Below are positions 10,630 to 30,163 of a stretch of 64,000 nt of DNA, in pieces. The notes under the pieces were generated by a model, which worked only from the letters and a program-made list of their open reading frames with translations, did not search any database and was not told where the DNA came from. The stretch is taken from contig NC_135177.1 of the NCBI RefSeq assembly GCF_041146795.1, positions 20,411,560-20,475,559 on the forward strand, read 5' to 3'. Positions within the stretch are counted from its first letter, which is position 1; every line of letters starts with the position of its first letter. Source of the DNA: Maylandia zebra. Its lineage: Eukaryota > Chordata > Actinopteri > Cichliformes > Cichlidae. The position numbers were made by a program, and so were the translations under genes.

Positions 10630-11105
10630 TGTATGATTAATCTTTTGTTTTCTGAGTTACCTTAGTTGCAGCTGTTCCAGTCCCTTGATTAAGGAGCCAA
10701 GAGGTGGAAAAGGGGCGAATCGAGCTTTAAAGGAAGACTACAAATTGGTTCATGCCATAACTCGGGACCATGGGGGGGAATTGGAGTTCATTATGCTAGG
10801 TTTAGTTAGGTTTTGTGTGTTTTATCCCTTCTCGTGTTTTTTGTGGGCTGGTCAGCCACTATTTAAGTTTCCCCTTTGTCTCGTTAAGTTAGGTCAGTTT
10901 GTTTGAGTTATCAGTAGTGCTGTCAACTTTGAGAAGAGTTCTGTTATTTTGACCTCTTTTATGGGCCCAAGATTTTGATTCTTTTTGCACGAGTTAACCA
11001 ATTATGTTTTTTGGGTTAAATAAAAAATCTTTTTTTTGGACTTTAACCTGTGCCTAAGTTTCCTTCACTGCGCGTCCATCACACTCAGCAGGAGTCACAG
11101 GAATG
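10630..11105 (+). repeat. Second LTR-like repeat
   Basis: Contains ACTATTTAAGTTTCCCC near 10858 and AAATAAAAAATC near 11021, followed by a CGTCCATCACA stretch. As in the preceding repeat, a TATA-like box is followed about 160 bp later by a polyadenylation signal. No internal retroelement sequence adjoins it. It could be a solo LTR; no terminal inverted repeat or target duplication was confirmed. Confidence 0.35.
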
Positions 11106-11566
11106 GTGTATCCTTTACTTTGAATACATTCTTTCACATCTACGCCTGTACTTGTCATGATTAGATTTCATTTACAGCTACTAATAAAATGACGTTTACG
11201 TGTTTACGTGTTACTCACTTCAGGAAATGACTTGATGCAGCGCAACATCACGGGGCTATCTGAACTGTGACAACCCAACAATAGATTCTTTCAACAGACG
11301 ACGGTGATGGAGGAGTCTTAAATTCCTCTTTCCTAGTGATGAGATCCAGCGGTGACTGGGGAGAAGGCTGGTTTTCAGGCCAAATGTTTCTGAGAGAACG
11401 CTATCTGATCAGCCAGAGGGATGAACCCTGGAGAGGGATCAGATCGAGACGACTAAACGAGACACAGCCAACTCAGCAGGGAAATCTCCCAAAGTTTGAG
11501 CTTCTGGATAGAAAGAGATATTGAAAGAGAGACAAGACAAGACAATCTTGGTCTGTTACACTGCTG

Positions 11567-11572
11567 TTTATT
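11567..11572 (-). terminator. Candidate polyadenylation signal of steap4
   Basis: AATAAA in minus orientation, about 400 bp past the steap4 stop codon. Another AATAAA in the same orientation near 11730 is equally possible. Confidence 0.4.
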
Positions 11573-11975
11573 TTAAAGAGTATTTACAGTGGTTACAATT
11601 AACATAATGGGTGTTTAACAAGAAAGAACAAAGGAAAAGCAGTGAGAACCAAATACGTAACTATAAATGCAATAAACATAACCCACTACACACTGCAAGT
11701 TCAGATTGATAGTTTTTTTTCTTTTTTCTTTATTTTTTATAAGGATGTCATAGAGGACACAACACAGAATCTCAGATTACATTGTGTAACACTTCTGGAT
11801 GTGGAAATTATTGAGCTTCAATGGAGGCGAACACAAAGGCAAAGGAAAGCTGCTTTTACATGTACCACGTTTACAACACTGAACAGTTTTCTTGTAAACA
11901 TATAATCCTGGCTCTATGACATCTATGCCTTTGCGTCTGTGTTTATAATTCATTTGTACCTGCAGTGCCATTGCC

Positions 11976-19318
<7,343 letters not shown>

Positions 19319-20541
19319 GCTGCTCAGTCTGTCACACAATACGGCCACAGTCTGACACAAAAAGGGAGAATACCTCCTGTGGTTCTGAAAGAACAAAACG
19401 CTCTACCAGGTCTTCTGCAAGCCCAGTGACAGCTGGGTAATGTGTCCAAGTTCAAGACAGTTGTAACTAAATTACTGTTACTTCAAATAAGGAAATCTTC
19501 TGGAAAAAGTGCCAGTGGACCATCTGACTGCCTCTCAAGTTCATGTGTCTGTTCTGTCATTTTCTAGACTGACAGATTTTTCAGTCCTGAGTCAGTTTTT
19601 GTATTGGTCTATCCCCTCCCATTTTAGGATTGGCTCAGACTGAAGTCTGTTTAATCTGGGAAACTCCATGGCAAAAGGTTGGAGGCAGGTTTCAGAGAGC
19701 CCTAGTTTTCTATCTGAGCCTCTCTGTCTCTCTGTGCTTTGCTTTGCCAGGAAAACTGTGGCAAAGTAAAGAATTATGGCAGGCTTCTGGGAAACCACAC
19801 ATATTATGCAACACTGGAAAACAAGACTTCAATGTACTATAGCTGGAAAAAAATATTTTCCCCAATTTATCACATAAAGTCACAGCACAAGAAACCCAGA
19901 TTATGCAATAGATGAAAGTTGTTGATATGAGGACATGAAGGAAATGCGCAGTTAAGAATCAACGTGTGGACTGTTTCTGCTCAGACAAGCTCACCATAAC
20001 AGGTTCATACATGTAGATGGAAACCGTGCCTCAAATTAAACACACACAAAAAACTTCATAGACAAAATCACAGTCACCTCATATTACATGTAAAATTCCC
20101 ACGTCCTGTACCTACATAATTGCTTGGTCTTGAGTGCAAAACAAATAACACTTATTTTAATATCATAAGGATAATTGTGGTTCACTGGGAGTCAAAGAAT
20201 ACAATCCTCATAATCAGTCAGGGATACAGTGGTCAGAAGAGGTGCACCCTGATTCATGGAGTTTGTAGGCAAACCCACCAATTACAGTCTAAGCTGCACT
20301 CATGTGTTGTCCCAGTGAGTAATTAATGTTCTTAGCCTCATAACTTAAGCTGGCCTCTGAGTGCAGCCCTTCCTATTTTCCCAGAGGTCCAAAATAGCTC
20401 CACCGTTCAGGGCTGAGGTAAACCTCAGGCCTAGTGACCTGTCCTAATCTGTAATTACTCCCTCTGCTGTGCTGCATCACTAAGTGGTTGGCGTGTGGAT
20501 GTATTGTGCACAAATATAACTATACTTTACTAATGCAAACA

Positions 20542-20542
<1 letters not shown>

Positions 20543-20598
<56 letters not shown>
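20543..20598. repeat. (CA)n microsatellite
   Basis: Uninterrupted 56-bp AC dinucleotide tract. Confidence 0.98.
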
Positions 20599-20601
<3 letters not shown>

Positions 20602-21942
20602 TATATATGCATATATGCACAAAGAAACAAAAAAAGTAATGAAATTTGTTGCTGATCTGGGTTCTTGGCCCATAATTAGCCAGAGACCTTAACTGCAATT
20701 AATCTCCTACTTGGTAAACAATTACTCACTTGCTCTTCCTCCCACAAGATACCAAGGTCAGAGGAAAAGCAGTGTTCAAGAGAAAGCATCTGGCTTGATC
20801 AGATCAGTAAATACAGTAAGAAGAAAAGTAAACAAATGAATGTCTGCTGGGTGAAAAAAATAGTTAAAGTTTATGTAAATCTAGCAGGTCAGTGTTATTT
20901 ATATGATACAGTGTTTGTTTTTTCCCATATCAAGCGGTCAGTTATAACTAACCAGGAGTCCCTTAGCCTCTTAGACAAAAGTTCAGAGTTCAATCAGTAA
21001 AAGCCCAGGCACAAAAGCGCAGAGCTAGACCTCAGTGAGCACAAGAGCTGCACTTAAGTACTTCTGAGCTCTATGCACCAAACAATTTAGCTTAAAACAG
21101 TGTGGGTGGATTTCTGATGATCAAAACAAAACTGAATGGAAGCGGCAATCACATATCAAATGTCAAGTCTGAAAAAAGGCACTCTCAGGCTGATGATTGG
21201 GCCTTCCAGTATTCCCAGGCTAAAGCCATTACCATGATTGGCTTTACACTCTGCAATATATGAGTGTCTAAGCAAAAGCCAGACTGCATTACAGCCCCAT
21301 AGTATGTCAATAGATTTTTCTGCGTGAAATGAGGCTTATAGAGAGAGTAACATCCAGCTTTCTTTGGTGTTATAGTGAAAAAGAGAGACTTTTAGTCACG
21401 CTGTTCAAGGTTTCGGTGCATACATACATGAAGAACGTTGATCGCAGAAGAACTTAGACCGTGATCATGTGTTACTGGATGAGATGGACACCAGGTTATA
21501 GATTATCTGAGTGTGATGGTCGGTTGTAGTGATAGTGACACACAGCAGAAAAATTTCCTGGAGATTGTGATTGGATGTCTAAAATCAAGGTCGATAATAC
21601 AAAGAGGTGGTTGGTTTGTTAGAAGTCATTCTAGATAATGGTTCCACAATATTGTAGAGGTTTGACGGGTAGAGGTCATTGGATCTGAGGTGTGACCAAG
21701 CAAACAAGCTCCTGTGCCACTGGGCAAAAGAGAAGGGCAAAAAAACATCCTGGTCTGAGGCTAGAGTTTAGTACAGTGACTTTTCCCTCTTCTCGCTTCA
21801 CCTCCTCTACATGACACATCTGCTGTTTGTGTTTACCTTAAGGCGCTGAATGTCCTCATGTGAACCTCCTTAGCTATCTTTTTGAAGTAATGTTTTGGGT
21901 TGCAGGCTATGACCCAACACAGCCAGAGACCACATCTAAAAA

Positions 21943-22244
21943 CACCCTAGGACCTGGCGTCCACATATGTGGACATCACATTTTGGGTTATTTAGACCAA
22001 AATACTCAATTTTGCTCTACACAAGGGCCTGATATCCACTTGAGGACATTATACTGCCACTGTTCTAATGAAATTTTAAACAAATATCCTCATATGTGGC
22101 TCTCGTTTTTCTTAGAAACAAAAATAAGGCTAAAAAAAAAAATCGGGTAATTCTTTGTTTTTATAATTCATCGGGTGCCAATATGCCCAAATATCAAAGA
22201 GGAATTAAAAAAGCATGCTTTGGAAGAGTTCGGGTCTTAGGAGG
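21943..22244 (-). mobile_element. TTAA-flanked MITE, copy 1
   Basis: The right end reads TCTTAGGAGG followed by TTAA (22245-22248). The left end has CCTAGGACCTGG and then a perfect 16-bp palindrome, GTCCACATATGTGGAC (21959-21974). Its left TTAA has decayed. The element matches, in inverted orientation and through most of its length, the copy at 55917-56214. TTAA target sites and CC-starting termini fit a non-autonomous piggyBac- or Kolobok-type element. Confidence 0.75.
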
Positions 22245-25200
22245 TTAAGGCAGAAATATGAGAGACCCAGAAGGAAAAATAACCCAGGGCTAGTTGCAAG
22301 AAAATGTTTTTGAACATTCACCAGGATTTGTGCATTGATTGTACATAAAATCTGATTCAAAATTACAGACAGAGTTTGAAAAAACTAATAAGACAAAGTT
22401 TGTGTTTGTGTGACAAACTTTGAAAAAATAATCACTGTGCTCTGTACTAATGACTTCATCAAAACTTTAAAAATAAGATTTGATTTGTGGGCTCCAGATC
22501 AGTACCGGCTTAAAACAATATGGTGTATTTAAGCTGATTAGGAACAAAATCAGCTCTCGTAAAAGGTTGGATCACAGTGATAGTAATAGTATAGTAATAA
22601 GCTACAAAACCTTTATGAAATTTTGGGGGTTCACCAGTCCTCAATAAGGGAAACTTTCAATACATGGAGAAAATTCAGAACTGCTGCTGCAGCGGGCTCC
22701 CTACAAAAATTCCATCTGCAGCACAACGTGGAGTGCCGAAAATAGGTGAAAATAACCTGTGTGCAGCAGAAAAACACCAGCAGCCAACACCTATCAAAGA
22801 CCATCCAGAAACCATTTGTGGACAGATGGGACAAAAGTTGAAGTTTTTGGCAAAAAAAAGCAAAAAAAAAAAAAAAGCACAATATGTGTGAAGGAAAAGC
22901 GCAACTCTGAAATATGATGAGGAATATGTCACTGGCTGAGGGATGTTTTTCTGCCTGACCCAGTATTTGTTTGTGAGAAAACCCAACTCAGAACCCAACC
23001 TTAACCCACCCATGATGATTTAATATGAACTGCAGAGAACTGTTGATCAAGATGTCCTGGAAATGTTGAGAACCAGACACAGTTACATAAGTGTCCAAAA
23101 TCCCTCCTCCTCTTCCTCCTCAACGTCCAAATCTCACAAACATAAAAAATGTGAGGAATGTCGCTGCCGCAATAAGCTGTTTTTTTAGACACAACCCAAC
23201 ACAGTTTGCAGTTACTTGATTAAATGTGCTCAATAAACAGACGAGAAGTACAACTGTTTGTGCATTACTAGTTTAGTCTGATTAGGTTTGCCTAATCCTC
23301 ATAATTCAGGAGGGTTTATGAACTCTTTTATTTTTTTTGCCAAAGGTACTTTTTCACCATTTACACTGAAAATAGCAAAGCTGTCAAAACCTCCCTTTTG
23401 CAAATTGTTTACACGAGTAACAGAGGAAAATAAAGTCCAGCTGGCTGTTTTGGACGCAGATGACATCCATAGTGAAACTTATCTTGGCTTTGGACAGAGT
23501 CAGAAACATTGCTGCAAGCTGTGCTTGCTCGTTGCTCTGCTACTCTCCCTCTCTTTCTCCCTCCCTCCCTCTCGCTGTCCCTCAGCTCTCTGGTCTATCA
23601 TTTTGATCGTTTTAGAGATTTACAGTGAAATCTCCCTCCTGACCCCTAGTGCTCTGGAGCTCAATGAGTGATCTGTAAAGTTAATGGGTCAGATCCAATC
23701 TTTCCTTGTAACACACTTCACTCCACACGCACATCCGCACACACACATGTGCTCCCTCGCCTCCGCTCATATATCCGTCTCTCTATCTCTTACAATGCAG
23801 AACAACATCAGGCTATGGTCTCAGCTTTATGAGCCCTAATCACAGTGGTTATAAAACCTGACTAAAAGATTGAACGGTTGTCTTGGTAACACTGATGTAT
23901 GCAATACTGGAGGGGACCTGAGACTCTGGATATTGGGTCTACTTAGTGTGTGCTGTTGACTCGGCCCATTCTGCCCCCTCAAAATAACACTAAAATTATG
24001 TGGAGACGTTGGGCCCCTAAAGCTTCTACAAACACTCACAGGTATCTGCTTGCCTGGTTAGACCTTTACTCGGGACTGCTTGTCCAAACTGGTTTGGGTT
24101 GGAGGCAGTGCAGTTCCTTCTGTTATCATTCATCATGTAGTATCCTGCATAAAACCACCAAAGTGAAGCTTACTATACCAAAAATCCAGAGTAATTGAAA
24201 ACATGTTGGTGGGGAACATTTCCTCGTGGCCTGCCGTGAACAGTCAGCTTGATCAGTGATAACATAGCAAGCAAGAACGTGATGGACTGTCCCAGCGCAG
24301 TGTCTGCAAAACAAGGGTACATGTGCTTCAAACGTCTGCTGCTCTTTTACGGGTATTATGTAGATTAGTCATCCTATAATAAGGGAAAAGTGAAAGGTTT
24401 AAAAGTAAATACAACTATAGAACCGCAGATGGAGCCACCACAGATGTAGCTACAACCTACTTTGGTGTAACCTCTGTTTTATTTCAATTAATATGTGTGC
24501 AAAGTTATTTAATAACTTTAATATCCTTGAATGCAAAGGTTAGAGAGCCAAAGTTAGAGAGACACAAATATGGGGAGCAGCAGAGAGCTCACACAATCAA
24601 TGAAGTATTTATGCCCCAAATTCTGACATTAAGCAATTTGACAACTTGTAAAACCTTTACATATGATCTATTTACATATAAAATGATAACCTTAATGGAA
24701 TCTGGTCATTCTGGAACATTCTGTTTAAACCAAGCTCATTTTCCTTCATGATTAATTATCTGAATAAATAAACCTTTGATTTTGTATGTTTCAGTTGCAT
24801 TTTACTCAAAATTATTACTCCATGTTTACTGGAGTAAACTATTTTTTAAGTGCACACTACCAAGTACACTTTAGTGCACACCATTTGACCTAACTAAATC
24901 TATTTCTTTCTGTTTAGGACTAATTGTATGTCTGTTGTGGTACTACACCTGTACGTTTGTATGTGCGGGGATTAGTGTATTACGTTTTTGCACTTTTGTA
25001 ACTCAGTTTTCAGTCTTTTCCATTAGTTCCTTTTTGTGTGTTTTGTAATACGGACTTTCCCGGCAGAAGAACACAGTGACCAAATTAATTTGTAATCTGG
25101 TACTTTCTATATCAACACATAACCTACAGTATTATCTCTCTGGTGCTTTGCACAAATAGGTGGACTTGCATGGAATCGGATTTTGGGATTGATTTATTAT

Positions 25201-27087
25201 TTTGGTCCAGGCATGACAACACTAACCACATACTTAACTCACAAGTGAAAATGAAATATGAAATGTTTTAGCTTCTGTCTTTGCTCTTGTAAAGTAAATG
25301 ACTTCTAAGAGGATTTGTTTGTTTGTTTTTTGCCAATTCTCTTAGCTGGCTCCTTCATCGCTCTGCTCAAAGATATTTTAGGCATTGAATTTCTATTTTT
25401 TTTTTATGAGCAATGGAGCCCAGTTAAATGATCTGATGTTTCAAATGTTTATGTACAGAATCTGACAACAGCCACTGGGTTTTAGTCAGCTGGATTAAAT
25501 CACATTTTGGAGTTAAGATCTTAATAAATAATGCCTGCATTTGAAAGCCTCATATGTGATAATAAATATTACAATAGCAAGGTTTTTAGGCATGCAGTTT
25601 GAATGATGCGGTGTATAAATCCGGGAGCAACATCAGAGGCAGACACGTCTGTCATATGTGCTGTATTATGCGGGACTTTTTCCGTCATCTTTGACTATTT
25701 TACGACCTTGAGCAACCATCTCCCAAGATAAACTTCTATCTTATGAGCCCTGTGTGTGGGTCAGGTACCAGCTGTTGATGAAATTTAGCAGCAGCAGAAG
25801 CAGCGGTAACCGTGGCAGCACGAGTTGCAAAGTGAGCCATAAAAGCAGCTACACTGGCAGAGCAGGAGTGTAACCGGGGCTTTTGACAGCTTAAATACAC
25901 CACCTTATTACAAAGACTCAGTTGGATGTTGCAGCAAATACTGTGTCACATGAGAGTCTGGAAGTGCTGTGCAAATTGTCTGCCTGAACTAGCTTTGTAG
26001 GCTTTGCTCCATTTATGCCATTTAGGATTTATTCTTTGTGTATTCTGACAAACATGCTATAGGGAGTGAAAAGCAACCTATTCTAAAATTTTACTGCTAT
26101 TGCAATAAGTTTTATGATTTGCCAAAAACACCTCTTTCCCAACACACTAAAAACAAGAAGTGAAACGGTATAAAGTGGAAGCAGAATGAACCGCTCATCA
26201 CTTTTGTAAATATGTATGTATTATGCTTCAGTGAATTATCTCTAACTACAAATGACCAGAAGGACGTTTACTCAGTGTTTAAACTGCAAGTTTGTGAACA
26301 GCATATGTTAGAGTGAAAACAACAATAAAAAAAAAAACTGTGTAAGGCTCTAAGTTGCTTGTGCCTGGCATACATGTTTCATGCACCTAGAGTATTGCAG
26401 AGATCTGCGAGCTGTTGAGTAAAACTTCACTTCCTCCACATCTGACCTAATGTGGCCACCCTTCATGTCTTTTAATCACACCGCTCACTCCGTTTCTGTG
26501 TTTTTCCCCTCCATTTGACTCCAGAAGCCGTTCCTTCTCAGCACCTACAACATCAAATCCCACTCTGGAACAGAAGTCCTCACAGTAGTGAATATATAAT
26601 TCATCCCCATGACCACACGCTGCTGAATATTTCACTCTGACAGTCATGTATAATTATGACTCTGTGTCAAGCTGTCACTCTACTGCCCCCTCTCTGGTAG
26701 TTTCTCCACACAGCCCTTCAGGCCTCAAAAAAAAAACCCAAAAAACTGTTTCCTTGGCCGTGTGGGCTGCCTTCCCGTCTTTGGGAGGAAGTGGATTGCT
26801 CAATTACTGTCAATCGCAGGCTTACAAACCACCATTCATACCTGGTCCTACCGCCAATGAAACACATAAGGAGTCGCAGTTACTTGCAAAAATTATGTGG
26901 CACTGAGCAGAAATCCACAGAATGCATACTGTGGTGTTTAGGTAATGAGATAAAGGAAGCTGTAACGACCCTCACGAGGGAAGTAATGAGACTTAATGGG
27001 AGTTAATGGGGTTACACTGATCAGGAGAGCAGAGAGACCCCAGGTTAATACCGCTACTAACAGGACAGAGACTGAGTGAGGGGGGTA

Positions 27088-27114
27088 TACACACACACAC
27101 ACACACACACACAC
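27088..27114. repeat. (AC)n microsatellite
   Basis: Short uninterrupted AC tract; (GT)-rich, interrupted sequence recurs at about 27266-27321. Confidence 0.95.
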
Positions 27115-28639
27115 CCAATATAAAGGCCTATCTCAGCATTCGCACCTCAGCCTGAAATCATTAGATTGTTATAACACTTCTCAGTTTAAGAATTATACAT
27201 GAGCCCTCTGGAAGGTTCCAGCTTTGATTTTCTTGTCCTATGCAACTGTTAGGGTTATACAAGCTGTGTGTGTGTGTGTGTCTGTGCACATGTATGTGTG
27301 TTTGTGTGCACGTGTGTGTGTTTGAAACAGTGTGCTCTTTCAAGTCTTGCGCGCTTAGCAGCAGTTAATGAGATCAGGGTGAGTGTTACCTGTGTGCAGG
27401 GCCTTTGATGAAATATGTTCAGAAAGAGAGAGAGAGGGGGGGTCTCAGAGAATGAGATGGGAAGAGAGAGCTACGAGGAGCAAGGAGGGAAGAAAGTGTC
27501 ACTGTGTGTGTGCACGCATGTGTGCGCGGAGTGATATATAGAGATAGCTTGAAGAAAATAGAGAGGATATAGAGGGGATAATAGTGAAAAAGAGAGGGAG
27601 TGGGTGCAGAAGCAGGGAAAAGTGACAGAGAGCAGAAGGGGAGGCATTCATTTTTAATCGAGAAGAAAAGTCACCGCAAAAAAGAAGAAGAAAGGCAGAC
27701 GGATGAGACCCATTCACTTATAGCCACTCACAAAGAGACACACTTTATCCACACACCTACAAACACTCAAACATTTTCATGCACACCCAGAGAAAACATG
27801 CACAAACCCGCTGACAGCTTTACTTAAAAGCAAATCATGTTTGGTCTGTTTAGCTCTGTTCACTTGAAAGGTGGTATTGCACTGAATTTTTTTTTTCTTT
27901 TCAATAAGGGAGAGTTTGGATTATTTTTTCCTTCATCATAATCAGACTGAAATCCTCCTTTTTAACTCTAATACTTTAATTCTAATTACTAAACACACGC
28001 ACAACGAGCTCTAGGCTGGGAGGGTCTTTATCCCTTGGGACAGAAAGAAGGAGAGACTGTAGGAAACAAAGCCAGACGGAGCCAGAAAATGAGAGCGAAA
28101 AAAGAAACAGACAGTTGAAAGTGAAAAAATGGGGAGAACTAAACAAGTGGGGATAAGAGTACTACTTTGCGCTCCACTATTTCATTGAAGGCTGGCTTAA
28201 AACCACTTCGATTTATAAATGGCAGGGCCAGCCCACAGCACTCCAACAACGACTTAAAGGTATATTTTATTTGATGAGGTAAATGGCAGCAAAAATACAA
28301 ATGTGCCATTTAAGAACGAGTAGGTGAGCCCAAAGAAAGGTTCTGTAATATTGAAGAAGTTTTTAATCCGAACCTACCTGGAGACAGTATATATTCAAAT
28401 GCATTAAAAAAATGATTTCTTGCTGATTTGCAAAGGAGCGCCTAAAGCCAGGTTTTGCCACTGCTTCTGCAGAATTTTTTCTCCTGCTTCACTGATAGTG
28501 TTTTTGGTGCGTATGTTCCCGAGAGGGCGTCGTTATATCTGCCAAAGAGCACTTATTTAATAACACAAAAGTCAGTCATGGTCCAAAATGTGGCAGAAAG
28601 ATGAGAAAAAGCTTCATTTTGGTCAATTGCCTGATTAAA

Positions 28640-29345
28640 AATGTATTCACCAGACTCCCTTTTGCCTTCAGAATTGCCTCAATTCTTCATGTCATAAACA
28701 TTATCGTTCATGATAACATGAAACATTGTTGCGGATTTCTCGGCAGTGCATCATTGATGTGATTTACCTGTTCCACCACATCCCAAAGGTCCTCTATCAG
28801 ATTGCAATCTGGTGACCATGGAGGCCATTTGATCACTGTCAATTCATTGTCATGGTCAAGAAACTAGTTTAAGATGATTTGACCTTTTTGACATGGCGTA
28901 TTATCCTACTGGAAACAGCAATCAGAAGATGGATACGCTGTACAGTGTGGTCATAAAGGTAGGCTGAGTGTCTTACTCTCCTTACCCCCAGCTGGTCACA
29001 GCAGATGGCTGCCTCTCCCTAAGCCTGGTTCTCCCAGAGGTTTCTTCCTGTTAAAACTCAGTTTTTCTGTCCCACTTTCGCCAACAGATTGCTCATTCTG
29101 TCTGGTTATTGAAGTTTCCTCTGTATTATTGTAGGGTCTTTACCTTACAGTATAAAGTGGCTTGAGGTAAATGTTGGCATCTGTTTATTGCCATAATAAA
29201 GAAATTTGAATGGAATTGAATTGATGTGTAAATGCCTAAATGCATTGTATTTCTGCCATTTGATTGGCTGATTAGATATTTGTGTTAATGAGACGTTTAG
29301 ACATTATATCTACCAAATTAGTCAGTGATTGGTGAATTTAAATGC
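28640..29345. mobile_element. Decayed DNA transposon, split by a second repeat
   Basis: Conserved blocks of a common vertebrate DNA transposon can be followed: TTTTGCCTTCAGAATTGCCT, TTCCACCACATCCCAAAGGT, GACCATGGAGGCCATTTGA, GGTCATAAAG, and near the right end AAATGCCTAAATGCATTG and TGATTGGCTGATTAGA. Between about 28966 and 29222 the sequence is replaced by an unrelated repeat. No transposase frame survives. Family recognition is from memory of conserved blocks; ends are approximate. Confidence 0.6.
28966..29222 (+). repeat. Teleost interspersed repeat nested in the transposon relic
   Basis: Contains TCTCCCTAAGCCTGGTTCT, GAGGTTTCTTCCTGTTAAAA and TGTAGGGTCTTTACCTTACA, hallmarks of a very common teleost interspersed repeat. 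It ends in the characteristic AATGGAATTGAATTGA tail, which suggests LINE-mediated (L2/CR1-like) retroposition. The flanking transposon resumes directly after the tail. Confidence 0.6.
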
Positions 29346-29820
29346 TGTGCATAATTAAGTCACTGTTCTTTTGGCACTGTTAAAAAACGAGCAGCAGAAG
29401 GTTAAAGTGTTCTTATCTGCCAGGCTAACCATTAGGATTGTTTTCTCGCTCTTTTATAAATACAAATGCCTTTCGATTGACCCAAACCTGTCCCAGAATG
29501 CACTAAATACCTACCACATTTACAACTATGTCCTTTGTACCTTAAAGCAACAACATTTAAAGGATTATCTGCTGTATTGCCAATCCAAAAGACAGATTCT
29601 CTGTGGGATCTAATAACACTTTACTGACCACTGGCCCGATGGGATTTCCGTTCAAACCAGATCTGAACATAAAAACGAAACAGTAAGGATGTTTCATCTT
29701 CCCCCAGGGGGCTATCTCCCTCTTTTAGCTCATTCCCTACTGTTATCTCTCCTCACATTGGCTGCTTTCATCCTGTTTCCAGAACTGAGATGATACACAA
29801 CACAGGGAGACACACAAAAT

Positions 29821-29846
29821 TAAAATAAATAAATAAATAAATAAAA
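29821..29846. repeat. (TAAA)n microsatellite
   Basis: About six tandem TAAA units. Confidence 0.9.
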
Positions 29847-30093
29847 AACCATACACACAGCAAGAGGAGGAAGCATATAGAAAAGAGAGATGCTCACACA
29901 CAAACATACACAGACACACACGGTCACTTATATACAGACACAGCGGGCCCTATTTCAGGATGCTGTCAGCAGGGGGACAGAGGCTAGAGGAAACACAGGA
30001 TGAATTCTCCTTTGCCTCATTCCATCACACTGCCATGACACCCCTATTTACCTCTTCCATCTATCTCCACACTGGCTGTCTACTACCTTGGCT

Positions 30094-30098
<5 letters not shown>

Positions 30099-30159
<61 letters not shown>
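30099..30159. repeat. (GT)n microsatellite
   Basis: Uninterrupted 61-bp GT tract. Confidence 0.98.

Positions 30160-30163
<4 letters not shown>

Noticed and set aside
20543-20598. Regularly spaced repeats considered as a CRISPR-like array
   Set aside because: All periodic tracts in the window are simple microsatellites or the single 103-bp duplication; no spacers, and the genome is a vertebrate's.
24126-24314. Short open frames around 23.9-24.3 kb as a possible gene
   Set aside because: No splice-compatible continuation or recognisable motif on either strand.
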